Shown piece after piece: positions 1-7,288 of a stretch of 20,210 bases of DNA (position 1 is the stretch's first letter; each line of letters starts with the position of its first letter). The stretch lies in contig CAZRBG010000081.1 in assembly GCA_964598225.1 (NCBI GenBank), forward strand, positions 1 through 20,210, read 5' to 3'. The notes below the pieces were generated by a model. That model worked only from the letters and a program-made list of their open reading frames with translations, ran no database searches and was not told where the DNA came from. The stretch comes from SG8-4 sp964598225. GTDB taxonomy: Bacteria; Planctomycetota; Phycisphaerae; Sedimentisphaerales; Anaerobacaceae. Position numbers and translations under genes: made by a program.

Positions 1-693
1 TCCGACGGAACTATCCCCATGAAATCGGGAAGTTATTTCGTGCACGATCCTAAGCTCGAATTCACCACCGCCGGGCCCGAAAAAGCAGTACTGCGGATAA
101 CGAATCTGACCGGCCACAAACTGCCGACCGGCTATCCCGAGGGGCGCAGGATGTGGGTGAACGTCAAATTTCTCGATTCTTCCGGCGAGGTCATAAAGGA
201 AATCGGTAGATACGGCCCCACAGACGACACTATACAGGACGAATCGGTAAGCGCTCCGACCCTGCTTGATCCCGAGAATACGCGGGTCTACGAATGCCTG
301 CCCGCGATCAGCGAGGCCCAGGCCGAGAAGTACGGCAAGAAACCGGGCAAGTCGTTCCATTTCATACTCAACGATATCATCGCCAAGGACAATCGAATTC
401 CGCCGAAAGGCTTCAAAAACAGCGCCTTTGCCAAACATCTGTCGAAGCCCGTCGGTGCCGAATATGCCGACGGCCAATATTGGGACGACGTGGAACTCGA
501 TCCGCCCGACGGCTGCAAAAAGATCGTCGCGAGCCTGATGTACCAGTCGGTCTCGTGGGAGTACTTGAAGTTCCTCGTCGAGGAGAACAAGACTGACGAC
601 TGGGGCAAACGACTGTACGACGCATGGAACAAAACGGGCAAGTGTCCGCCTGAAAATATTGCGGAAGTTCAGACAAACCTGACTTCCGGTTAG
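1..693 (+). CDS. C-terminal part of a probable multihaem cytochrome c-type protein (5' end outside window)
   Basis: The reading frame is open from base 1, so the gene begins before the window and the ATG at 19 is probably internal. The visible part is about 230 residues and ends at TAG 691-693. Its best landmark is a beta-rich stretch with TGHKLPTGYPEGRRMWVNV (about residues 37-55 of the visible part). I recognise this from the C-terminal domain of multihaem c-type cytochromes of anaerobic and planctomycete bacteria, where it follows the haem-binding region. No CXXCH haem motif is present in the visible part; the three cysteines sit in CLPA, CKKI and CPPE. Haem binding, if any, would therefore be encoded upstream. 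The call rests on similarity recalled from the family, not on catalytic residues. Another periplasmic beta-domain protein is possible. Confidence 0.5.
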   Translation, partial: SDGTIPMKSGSYFVHDPKLEFTTAGPEKAVLRITNLTGHKLPTGYPEGRRMWVNVKFLDSSGEVIKEIGRYGPTDDTIQDESVSAPTLLDPENTRVYECLPAISEAQAEKYGKKPGKSFHFILNDIIAKDNRIPPKGFKNSAFAKHLSKPVGAEYADGQYWDDVELDPPDGCKKIVASLMYQSVSWEYLKFLVEENKTDDWGKRLYDAWNKTGKCPPENIAEVQTNLTSG

Positions 694-726
694 CGGCGTT
701 CGCACAAGATGCGTCACAGACAGTGC

Positions 727-754
727 TGGACAAGTCGCCCGGTTCTGTTGTAAT
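727..754 (+). promoter_or_regulatory. Candidate sigma70-type promoter for the isomerase-like gene
   Basis: TGGACA (727-732) and TGTAAT (749-754) each match the consensus -35 or -10 at five of six bases and are separated by 16 nt. The start codon of the next gene is 78 nt downstream. The call is by motif only. Confidence 0.3.
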
Positions 755-755
755 G

Positions 756-773
756 CGAGTTTTGCAGAACTCG
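756..773 (+). other. Small inverted repeat (CGAGTT...AACTCG)
   Basis: CGAGTT (756-761) and AACTCG (768-773) can pair around a six-base loop. AACTCGAGTT (768-777) is itself a perfect 10-bp palindrome. No T-run follows, so this is not a convincing terminator. It lies at the expected transcription start of the promoter at 727-754 and could be an operator, or chance. Confidence 0.25.
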
Positions 774-831
774 AGTTAGGATTATCGTGTGACAGAGATT
801 GTTGCGTTTGGGAGCGTGAAAGGACCGCGAT

Positions 832-1764
832 ATGACCGAATCGACTTTGACTTCACGTCGTGTGTTTCTTCGGCAAACCGCGTTAGTTGGAACCGCGCTG
901 GCCCTCGGGGTTCGGAGCGAAGCTGCGCCGTCGGGTTCTCTGCCGTACAGCGCCGGTGAAATCTCTAAGCGTCTTGGAATTTCGACGGCCGTGTATCAGA
1001 AGGAGCGTCTGGGGGCCCGCCACGTTGCCGCAGTTCGAGCAGCCGGGATCAGGTTCATAGAGTTGACGATGATCCCGGAGCGTATCAACATCCACGACCG
1101 GGTACAGATTTCCGAGCTTTTGGCCGAATGCGAGCGGCAGAAAGTGCGCATAGTATCGGTACACGGAAACCTGAAATTCAGATACAATCACCCGGACGAG
1201 GAGCAGCGGCGTGCGGCGGCAGATCATCTTCTTGATGAGATTCGTTTTGCCGAACGGGTCGGCGCCGACATCGTGGTGGCCCACTTCGGCACGAACGACC
1301 AGTCGCGAAAGACCGTTACGGAACTGCTCGAAAAGACCCGCGATTTGCGAGTTAATCTGACCGTAGAGAATATGAGAGGAGCGGTAAAGCCTTATGCGGA
1401 CTTCGTCGACAAGATCGGATCCGACCGATTCGGCCTGACAGTGGATATAGGGCACATCCGTGACCCCGACGGCGTCAATCCAATGGTAAAAAAGGGCCGT
1501 GCCGCAGATGTGATGGCCGAGGGCGGCCGGCGGGTCCGGCATCTTCATCTCCACGATACGTTCCGCCTCAAAGCCAAGCCCGACCATCGCGCTCCGATGC
1601 ATCCCGACGGTATTATCGAATGGGGCGAGGTCTTCGCGGCGCTAAAAGCGATCGATTACCGGGGAGTATTCTTATTCGAAGACGGCCGGGGCGAGAATCC
1701 CGAACAGTGGGTGCGCCTGGCCGGAGAGTTCCCCAAGAATTTCGCCGCGCGTTACGGGCGATGA
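832..1764 (+). CDS. Tat-exported sugar phosphate isomerase/epimerase-like TIM-barrel protein
   Basis: This 310-residue protein belongs to the xylose-isomerase-like (AP endonuclease 2) TIM-barrel superfamily, whose members isomerise or epimerise sugars and related polyols using a divalent metal. The N-terminus carries a twin-arginine signal (SRRVFLRQTALVGTALALG, residues 8-26), so the mature enzyme should fold in the cytoplasm and work outside it. Likely metal ligands are E179 (TVENM), D205 and H208 (TVDIGH), H239/H241 (HLHLHD) and E283 (LFEDGR); H151 (VVAHFG) sits at the end of a barrel strand. All expected acidic and histidine positions are present, so it looks catalytically competent. The start is supported by AAGGA about 8 nt upstream. 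The substrate cannot be told from sequence. A nearby sulfatase suggests a released sugar, but this is inference. Confidence 0.75.
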   Translation: MTESTLTSRRVFLRQTALVGTALALGVRSEAAPSGSLPYSAGEISKRLGISTAVYQKERLGARHVAAVRAAGIRFIELTMIPERINIHDRVQISELLAECERQKVRIVSVHGNLKFRYNHPDEEQRRAAADHLLDEIRFAERVGADIVVAHFGTNDQSRKTVTELLEKTRDLRVNLTVENMRGAVKPYADFVDKIGSDRFGLTVDIGHIRDPDGVNPMVKKGRAADVMAEGGRRVRHLHLHDTFRLKAKPDHRAPMHPDGIIEWGEVFAALKAIDYRGVFLFEDGRGENPEQWVRLAGEFPKNFAARYGR

Positions 1765-1871
1765 CCGTAAACAGTAATCCTGCGGCAGAGACATCGGCAG
1801 CGACTTCATTGCCCTTGTCATGCCCGGTTGGCAACTCTGCAAATCCGCGGCGGGAAAAATGAAGCGGTTCT

Positions 1872-1900
1872 TTGAATTACCGCCTGGTTTGCTGTATGAT
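1872..1900 (+). promoter_or_regulatory. Candidate sigma70-type promoter for the first sulfatase
   Basis: TTGAAT (1872-1877) and TATGAT (1895-1900) are separated by exactly 17 nt. The -10 matches consensus at five of six bases and the -35 at four. It would give a leader of about 50 nt before the ATG at 1958. It suggests the sulfatase is not simply read through from the isomerase-like gene, from which it is separated by 193 nt. Confidence 0.4.
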
Positions 1901-1957
1901 GGTCTTATCTGGTATAAGCGCGTATTTAGGTCAAGGTTTTCGATTTGGAGCTGACAA

Positions 1958-3412
1958 ATGATCTCTATAATGAACAGACGTAACTTTCTCAGAGCGACAG
2001 GGGCCGGCGCGCTGACGCTGGCCCTCGGGCGCCGGGTAATTTCTGCCCGAGCATCGGGCAAGAACCCCAACATTATCTTCATCATGGCTGACGATCTGGG
2101 ATACAAGGAACTCGGCTGCTACGGCCAGAAGAAGATCAAGACGCCGAATGTGGATCAACTGGCGGCTCAGGGGATGCGCTTCACTGATTATTATACCGGG
2201 TCGGCGGTCTGCGCCCCGGCCAGGTGCAATCTCATGACCGGCAAACACGGCGGACACGCCTACATACGCAATAATGCAAGGGTTGGCAGTTGGAACAGTT
2301 TCCGGGGACAGTTGCCGATACCGGATGAGGCCGTAACCGCGGCAGAGGTACTCAAAAAGCAAGGCTATGTTACCGGGGCTTTCGGCAAATGGGGCCTCGG
2401 CGAGGTCGGCTCGACGGGCGATCCGCTCAAGCAGGGCTTCGACCGCTTCTTCGGCTATAACTGTCAGCGCCACGCTCACAACCTGTATCCGAATTATCTC
2501 GTCAGCGATAAGGGCAAAGTCGAACTCGAAGGCAACACACGGGGCCTGACCGGTGAAAAGTACGCCCCTCAGGTAATCGCCGATGAAATGCTGAAATACA
2601 TTCGCGAAAACAAGGACAGGCGTTTCTTCGTGTACTACCCGACGGTTTTGCCGCACCTGGCCCTGCAGGCCCCGCAGGAAGAAATAGACCGATACAAAGG
2701 TAAATGGTCCGAGACGCCGTACAAAGGCAAGTCGTATTTGCCGCATCCGACTCCAAAATCGTGCTACGCCGCGATGATCAGCTTTATGGACAAGCAGGTC
2801 GGACGCATTATGAAATTACTCGAAGAGCTGAACCTTGAAGAGGATACAATTGTGTTTTTCACATCTGATAACGGCACGACTCATCTCAAAACTCAGGTGG
2901 ATTACGAATTCTTCGATAGCGTCGGGGAGCTGCGCGGCCTGAAAGGTTCTCTCTACGAGGGCGGCATTCGAGTGCCGATGGTGGTTCGCTGGCCCGGCAG
3001 GATCAAAGCGGGATCGAAAACCTCGCATATTGCAGCACACTATGATATAATGGCGACGCTGGCGGAAATCGCAGGAGCCGGTGCACCCGATGATAGCGAC
3101 GGCACAAGCTTTGTCCCGACGCTGTTGTCGAAACCGCAAATGCAGAAGAAACCGGAGTATCTGTTTTGGGATTTCACCGGTTACGGCGGACAGTTGGCCG
3201 TTCGCATGGGCAGATGGAAAGGAATCAAACGGAACTTGCGCAAAAATCCGGATGCGCCGCTCGAATTGTACGATCTCGAAACCGACATCGGCGAGACGAA
3301 AAACGTGGCGGACAAACATCCGGCTGTAGCCGCCAGGATCGAGCGGATCATGCTGGAAGCCAGAATCCGGCCCGAGGTAGAGAAGTTTCGATTCGGTCGA
3401 TATTCGGATTAG
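1958..3412 (+). CDS. Tat-exported sulfatase (formylglycine-dependent, arylsulfatase type)
   Basis: This 484-residue protein is a type I sulfatase that hydrolyses sulfate esters. The Tat signal is NRRNFLRATGAGALTLALG (residues 6-24). The metal-binding DD (D45, D46) follows in IIFIMADDLGY. The sulfatase signature is CAPARCNLMTG, with C85 as the residue converted to formylglycine and R89 beside it. Later come GKWGLG (about residue 144), where many sulfatases have GKWHLG, and SDNG in the second metal-binding region. The C-terminal part has the usual LYDLETD element. The length is typical. The start at 1958 has GGAG 7 nt upstream; the ATG at 1970 would also keep the Tat motif. The substrate is unknown; algal or mucin-like sulfated glycan is plausible. 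It would need an anaerobic sulfatase-maturating enzyme or a true formylglycine-generating enzyme, neither of which is in view. Confidence 0.92.
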   Translation: MISIMNRRNFLRATGAGALTLALGRRVISARASGKNPNIIFIMADDLGYKELGCYGQKKIKTPNVDQLAAQGMRFTDYYTGSAVCAPARCNLMTGKHGGHAYIRNNARVGSWNSFRGQLPIPDEAVTAAEVLKKQGYVTGAFGKWGLGEVGSTGDPLKQGFDRFFGYNCQRHAHNLYPNYLVSDKGKVELEGNTRGLTGEKYAPQVIADEMLKYIRENKDRRFFVYYPTVLPHLALQAPQEEIDRYKGKWSETPYKGKSYLPHPTPKSCYAAMISFMDKQVGRIMKLLEELNLEEDTIVFFTSDNGTTHLKTQVDYEFFDSVGELRGLKGSLYEGGIRVPMVVRWPGRIKAGSKTSHIAAHYDIMATLAEIAGAGAPDDSDGTSFVPTLLSKPQMQKKPEYLFWDFTGYGGQLAVRMGRWKGIKRNLRKNPDAPLELYDLETDIGETKNVADKHPAVAARIERIMLEARIRPEVEKFRFGRYSD

Positions 3413-3470
3413 CTCGTAATCGACGCGGCCGCCGCTGTCGTGTGGCTGTATTTGTGAAGGAGCATCGTCG

Positions 3471-3920
3471 ATGGTAAATGATGATCCGCTTGATGAGATA
3501 TTCGAATTTGCTATTTCTAAGGAGATAGAGTCCTATCACTTCTACATGGCTCTGGCCCGCCACGTCGAAGCGCCGAAGATGCGGAAGCTGTTCGAAGAAC
3601 TTGCCTTGGAGGAATTGGGACACAAGGCAAAACTGGAACTCGAGATCATGAAACTCGGCAAAACGGTTCGGGATCGATACGATCCGCCCGGCCCTGACAG
3701 CGATTATATCATAACGGCTGGCGAAGCTCCGATCAATATCGACTACAAAGACATGCTTCTGCTGGCGATGGAGAAAGAAGAGGCGTCTTTCAGGACCTAT
3801 GTGGATCTCGTAGCAAGAGTCCGAACTGATCAGGCCCGTGAGTTGCTCTTGGTGCTGGCGGAAGAGGAGGTCAAACACAAGCTCCGCTTCAAGTACGAAT
3901 ACGACCTGTTGCTAAAGTAA
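3471..3920 (+). CDS. Ferritin-like diiron protein (rubrerythrin-type four-helix bundle, no rubredoxin domain)
   Basis: This 149-residue all-helical protein has the two-fold diiron pattern of the rubrerythrin/ferritin-like superfamily. The pattern is E18-x2-S-x3-Y25 in helix 1, E48-L-G-H51 in helix 2, E103-x2-S-x3-Y110 in helix 3 and E133-V-K-H136 in helix 4. The matching halves give all six expected iron ligands. There are no cysteines, so the C-terminal rubredoxin iron site of classical rubrerythrin is absent. Known family roles are peroxide reduction, iron handling and oxidative-stress defence; which applies here is not clear. There is no signal peptide, so it should be cytoplasmic. GAAGGAG lies 8 nt before the start. 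It follows the sulfatase by 58 nt and may be cotranscribed with it. A short hairpin with six T residues follows the stop. Confidence 0.8.
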   Translation: MVNDDPLDEIFEFAISKEIESYHFYMALARHVEAPKMRKLFEELALEELGHKAKLELEIMKLGKTVRDRYDPPGPDSDYIITAGEAPINIDYKDMLLLAMEKEEASFRTYVDLVARVRTDQARELLLVLAEEEVKHKLRFKYEYDLLLK

Positions 3921-3924
3921 TCGC

Positions 3925-3944
3925 CACCTTGACCGGTGTTTTTT
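3925..3944 (+). terminator. Possible weak intrinsic terminator after the ferritin-like gene
   Basis: CACC (3925-3928) can pair with GGTG (3935-3938), and six T residues follow directly (3939-3944). It is correctly placed just after the stop at 3920. The stem is only four pairs, so this is tentative. Confidence 0.3.
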
Positions 3945-3956
3945 GCTGAAAAAAAG

Positions 3957-4073
3957 ATGAAAATGAGATCAAAGGGCTTCACATTAATCGAGTTGCTCGC
4001 GGTGGTCAGAACTTATATTCGACCTGAGCATAGAACAAGCTCGGGTTGTCGTTGTCGCCCGTTGCATCGATGA
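3957..4073 (+). pseudogene. Truncated pseudopilin (prepilin-type N-terminal methylation motif) remnant
   Basis: A 38-codon frame begins MKMRSKGFTLIELLAVV. This is a textbook prepilin peptidase site and start of the pilin hydrophobic helix: the G/F cleavage point, the Glu at mature position 5 and the LLAVV run. Intact copies continue with IAIIA and a further 200 or more residues, as in the two genes at 14731 and 15564. Here the similarity stops at about base 4007. The following residues (RTYIRPEH...) are simply the antisense of the porin's last codons, with a stop at 4071-4073. The helix is too short to span a membrane, so a working product is unlikely. The junction coincides with the porin's stop codon (4006-4008), which looks like a rearrangement or deletion scar. 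No clear ribosome site is seen. Confidence 0.7.
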
Positions 4074-5421
4074 ACTCACCCGTCCACATGTACGCATGCC
4101 CCAGAAGCACCGCTGTGTGCACATCAAGAACAACCTTCGCTGTCAAATCAAGTTCGTGTCCGATCTTCTGCGTTCCGGTCCCCGCCGGCGCCCGCCTCGT
4201 CGCCGCACCTGAAGCCGAATAAAGCGCGTCTTTGTCCCGATCGGCGTAGAACGTGTGGAAGTCCGCCCAAGCGGTGACTTTCTTTGTAGGCTTGATCTTC
4301 AACTGCGCCTTGATCGCGTGGATATTGCTGCGTCCCACAAGGTCCAGATAGCCCAGCCAGGCATGGCCCAGCGGGAAATGCTGATTGAACGTCTCATGTG
4401 TACCGTCGGTCGGATCGGCGTCGCCGCTCGCGTAATCGTAGAGCAGACCAAGCCGGGGCCGCCATCCGCTTCCGCTGAACGTATACCCACCCCCGGCCGT
4501 TCCCATCCAGGCCCGTACGCGGTCACCGGCGAATGTCCCGAATTGCGCGGCAAGCTCCGCCTCATAATCCCAGCCGCCGCACGCTCCCCACAGCCTCGTA
4601 CCGGGAGTATACAACGTTCGTCTGCCCGTGGTTCCGTTTGAGTTTGGCAGGAGATTGTTGTTTTTCAGAACGAGGCAATAGAAGTCTGCAGCGAGGGATT
4701 TTGACCCTTTATAGGTGCTGTAAAGCCCGTAGAAATCGACGTTTTCGTCTTCATCGTCGAGATTCTTTCTGTCACTCAGGACTGGTCGGACGGCAAAGGC
4801 ATCTATACGCCATTGCCCCGTCCTGGTGAACACCTTAGCACCATCGAAAGTCCTTCGCGTGTTACCCCAGTCAAGAGGAGAAATCAGCCTCTGGGCGCCG
4901 TACTGCAACTCCTGCCTTCCGAGCCTGAAAGTTACCCGCTTCTGCCTGACCAGCGTTTTTATATCCACAAAAGCCTGATGGATATCCGCATGGTCTTCCA
5001 TGCCGGCCAGACCTGCCGCTCTGTCGCGGTCCTCTACATGTGCGAACTTGCCCTGCAAAAAGAATCTCAGCCAGTCGTCGTGCTTCAAATCCCCGTGTAC
5101 GAAAGACCGGTGCAGCAAAAAAGCATCCTGAGCAGGCTCAACATTGCCGAACGCCTTGTTCTGCTCTGACTCGAAACGCAGTCTCGTTTGTCCCCCAAGA
5201 GTGAGAAACCAATTGTCCCCGAGGTCTATCCATTTGACTGGATCCCACATATCCTCTTTGTACGTTCCCGGCTCGCCGCTAAGATAGCTGAAGTCCTCCT
5301 TATACCTTAGATTATAATACTCCGGTCCGGCATGCGTCTGCCCCTGTCCGTGTAAGAAATCCGCGAACGAAAAAACAACCAACGATATACCGACAAGCTG
5401 CAAAGCGCTTCGAACCTTCAT
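4006..5421 (-). CDS. Alginate-export-type outer-membrane porin
   Basis: This 471-residue protein resembles the alginate_exp (AlgE-like) beta-barrel family, large outer-membrane channels for anionic oligosaccharides and other charged solutes. It has a Sec signal peptide (about residues 1-26, MKVRSALQLVGISLVVFSFADF then a polar stretch). A periplasmic lead-in with WDPVKWIDLGDNWFLTLGGQ follows, then many alternating amphipathic strands, and it ends in EYKF with the terminal Phe typical of outer-membrane proteins. The WLRFFLQGKFAHVEDRD and RLGRQELQYGAQRLISPLDW stretches are typical of this family. The start has AAGGA about 7 nt upstream, and TTGACA with an AT-rich -10 lies further up. It is divergent from the SUMF1 lipoprotein gene. 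The sulfatases and lyase-like gene nearby suggest uptake of sulfated or uronic-acid oligosaccharides, but the substrate is inferred. Confidence 0.8.
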   Translation of the reverse strand: MKVRSALQLVGISLVVFSFADFLHGQGQTHAGPEYYNLRYKEDFSYLSGEPGTYKEDMWDPVKWIDLGDNWFLTLGGQTRLRFESEQNKAFGNVEPAQDAFLLHRSFVHGDLKHDDWLRFFLQGKFAHVEDRDRAAGLAGMEDHADIHQAFVDIKTLVRQKRVTFRLGRQELQYGAQRLISPLDWGNTRRTFDGAKVFTRTGQWRIDAFAVRPVLSDRKNLDDEDENVDFYGLYSTYKGSKSLAADFYCLVLKNNNLLPNSNGTTGRRTLYTPGTRLWGACGGWDYEAELAAQFGTFAGDRVRAWMGTAGGGYTFSGSGWRPRLGLLYDYASGDADPTDGTHETFNQHFPLGHAWLGYLDLVGRSNIHAIKAQLKIKPTKKVTAWADFHTFYADRDKDALYSASGAATRRAPAGTGTQKIGHELDLTAKVVLDVHTAVLLGHAYMWTGEFIDATGDNDNPSLFYAQVEYKF

Positions 5422-5461
5422 GACCGCATCCTTTACTTTAATACATAGGTGAATTTATAGG

Positions 5462-5489
5462 ATTATTATAGTCCAATTCCTGTTGTCAA
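5462..5489 (-). promoter_or_regulatory. Candidate sigma70-type promoter for the porin gene
   Basis: On the minus strand a perfect TTGACA lies at 5489-5484. Sixteen nt on comes AATAAT (5467-5462), overlapping TATAAT (5470-5465, which would be only 13 nt from the -35). The leader to the ATG at 5421 would be about 35 nt. Confidence 0.45.
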
Positions 5490-5631
5490 GACAATTCCTG
5501 TGATTTTTCGACAAAGCGCCCGGGTCCGAATAAAATCATCACATCCGGCAGAGAATGAGCGGTATCAGTCATTTCGTGGAGCCTATGGCCCTAATCCAAC
5601 TTCCGGCTCATGCCGATAGAATCATAGAGGC

Positions 5632-5661
5632 TTGCATCAGCCGTTGCAGAGAGTGTACAAT
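5632..5661 (+). promoter_or_regulatory. Weak candidate promoter for the SUMF1 lipoprotein gene
   Basis: TTGCAT (5632-5637) and TACAAT (5656-5661) are 18 nt apart. The -10 matches consensus at five of six bases but the -35 at only three. The start codon follows 35 nt later, with AAGGA (5685-5689) as ribosome site. The rest of the 275-nt divergent gap (5422-5696) shows no other clear feature apart from the porin promoter. Confidence 0.25.
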
Positions 5662-5696
5662 AGGCACGTAGATTCTTAGTGGTAAAGGAAACATAA

Positions 5697-7247
5697 ATGA
5701 AACGTGACAAAACAGTTATACCTTTGATCTCGCTGTTGGTGTTGAGCTGCGGACAACAGCAACGACAACTCAAAGTGACCTACCTCTCGGATCCACCTGG
5801 GGCAGTGCTATACAAACAAAACGGTGAACCCTGGGGGCCATGTCCCAAAGTTCTCTGGTATGATCTCAGCGAAGAGGACCGTGCCTCCGGCGAGCTACAG
5901 GCAAAAGGGCTGGTGGTTCGCTGGCCGAACGGCGAGGAAAAAAGAAGCCAGGATAAGATCACGTTTGAGATCGATGGAAGCGAGAAACAATTTGTTTTTG
6001 CCCGGCCCGACAAAACCGGGAATGGACAACAGATGCCGGATAAGGGAATTAAGACCGCTGCCATCGACGATGGCTCAGAGCAGCGCGATCCGGGATTGCT
6101 CGAAGAACCGGACGAACCTGCTGTCACAGTCGCAAAAGTAACCGAGAACGAAGATACGGAGCAGCCGGTGGTTAACCAAGTATTGGAGCAAGCCGACGAC
6201 ACTCGGCACAGAACCGAAAAGGATTCGGGATTGCGCGAGGAGCCGGACGAGGAGACGATTCGGATTTCCAGAGCAGACACGTATGAAAATAGCAACGAAG
6301 GCATAATAGAAATACCGAGTAATGCGAATCAAATTCGATCTGAGCGCGATACCGGCATACGAGAGGAACCTGAAGGAACACAAGGCACCGATAGAATTGA
6401 GACTACCGTTCCTGTTGAAAAAGCCACAAGCGGAAAAACCGAACAGATCGATCCGAGCCAGTCGGAGTCCGAATCCGTCACGAAGGCTGCGGCGGACCCG
6501 AATGAAGAAATCGTTCAGATTGAGCTCGAGACTGGGACCGTTCGTTGGGGTAATGGTGTGGAGATGGATTTCGTAAAGATTCCCGCCGGCGAGTTCACCG
6601 TAAAAGCAAAAGGCAACGATGCAGATAGTGACTCAACGCAGCGAATAACAATAAGCAGCCCCTTTTTCATGGGGAAATACGAAGTAACTCAGAAACAGTA
6701 TGAGACAATAATGGGAGTGAATCCTGCACAGTTTGATAGCGACCCCAACAACCCCGTCGAAACAGTTTCATGGTATGATTCCGTAACATTCTGTGAGAAA
6801 TTATCGACTAAGAAAGATTTAAAGTATCCTAAGCTAAAGTTAAAGTATCCTGGGCTAAAGTTAAAGTTTCGCCTTCCAACTGAAGCTGAATGGGAATATG
6901 CCTGTCGAGCGGGTTCTACGACGACTTATTACTGGGGAGACGATTTCGACAGTGACTACGCGCATACAATAGAAGATCGCAGCTCAGGCACGGAAAAGGT
7001 CAAGACTAGCCTGCCCAACGCGTGGGGCTTGTACGAAATGAGCGGCAACGTTTGGGAGTGGTGTTCCGACTGGTATATCGATCCAGAATATCCTTCTGAT
7101 CGTGATTTCCGCATCCTTCGCGGCGGCTCCTGGAGCAACAGCCAGCGGAGCTGCGGATGTGCAAATCGTAATTGGCACACACCCAATCATCGATATGACG
7201 ACTGCGGATTTCGCGTCGTAATGGAGGTGGGGTCGCCTTCAGACTAA
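5697..7247 (+). CDS. Lipoprotein with N-terminal PEGA-like region, charged linker and C-terminal SUMF1 domain
   Basis: This 516-residue protein begins with a lipoprotein signal (LVLSC, lipid-bearing C18). Residues 25-105 are beta-rich, with SDPPGAVLYKQNGEPWG resembling a PEGA-type surface module. Residues 106-285 are an acidic, probably disordered linker with three copies of D-x-G-[LI]-[LR]-EEP (residues 131, 176 and 218). Residues 290-510 are an SUMF1/FGE-sulfatase fold: KIPAGEF, GKYEVTQKQYETIMG, FRLPTEAEWEYACRAG, GLYEMSGNVWEWCSDWY and LRGGSW. The loop after GGSW lacks the two spaced catalytic cysteines of true formylglycine-generating enzyme, so activation of the nearby sulfatases is doubtful; many bacterial SUMF1 domains bind ligands or have other chemistry. 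A 7-residue tandem duplication lies within the domain (residues 375-388). AAGGA 7 nt upstream supports the start. Confidence 0.78.
   Translation: MKRDKTVIPLISLLVLSCGQQQRQLKVTYLSDPPGAVLYKQNGEPWGPCPKVLWYDLSEEDRASGELQAKGLVVRWPNGEEKRSQDKITFEIDGSEKQFVFARPDKTGNGQQMPDKGIKTAAIDDGSEQRDPGLLEEPDEPAVTVAKVTENEDTEQPVVNQVLEQADDTRHRTEKDSGLREEPDEETIRISRADTYENSNEGIIEIPSNANQIRSERDTGIREEPEGTQGTDRIETTVPVEKATSGKTEQIDPSQSESESVTKAAADPNEEIVQIELETGTVRWGNGVEMDFVKIPAGEFTVKAKGNDADSDSTQRITISSPFFMGKYEVTQKQYETIMGVNPAQFDSDPNNPVETVSWYDSVTFCEKLSTKKDLKYPKLKLKYPGLKLKFRLPTEAEWEYACRAGSTTTYYWGDDFDSDYAHTIEDRSSGTEKVKTSLPNAWGLYEMSGNVWEWCSDWYIDPEYPSDRDFRILRGGSWSNSQRSCGCANRNWHTPNHRYDDCGFRVVMEVGSPSD
6819..6869 (+). repeat. 21-bp in-frame tandem duplication inside the SUMF1 domain
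   Basis: Two 21-bp units (6819-6839 and 6840-6860) differ at only two adjacent bases (AA versus GG), and a third partial unit follows (6861-6869). They encode LKYPKLK then LKYPGLK, then LKF. The near identity points to a recent slippage or duplication event that kept the frame. Confidence 0.85.
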
Positions 7248-7288
7248 AACATTTCACACTACTTCGGCTCAACTCTACGGTCTTTTTG

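Noticed and set aside
883..1602. Long minus-strand open frame (239 codons) opposite the isomerase-like gene
   Set aside because: It is antisense to a gene with a clear family match, has no recognisable domain, and its composition reflects the complementary codons.
1785..1840. GCAGAG...CTCTGC inverted repeat after the isomerase-like gene
   Set aside because: The arms are 44 nt apart and only six bases long, as expected by chance in a gap of this size.
1931..2746. 271-codon minus-strand frame opposite the first sulfatase
   Set aside because: It is antisense to a well-supported sulfatase with all catalytic motifs. The translation has no recognisable domain and appears to be a by-product of codon bias.
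5697..7247. Reading the SUMF1 protein as the formylglycine-generating activator of the local sulfatases
   Set aside because: The cysteine loop is missing and the protein is lipid-anchored outside the cytoplasm, where Tat substrates arrive already folded.
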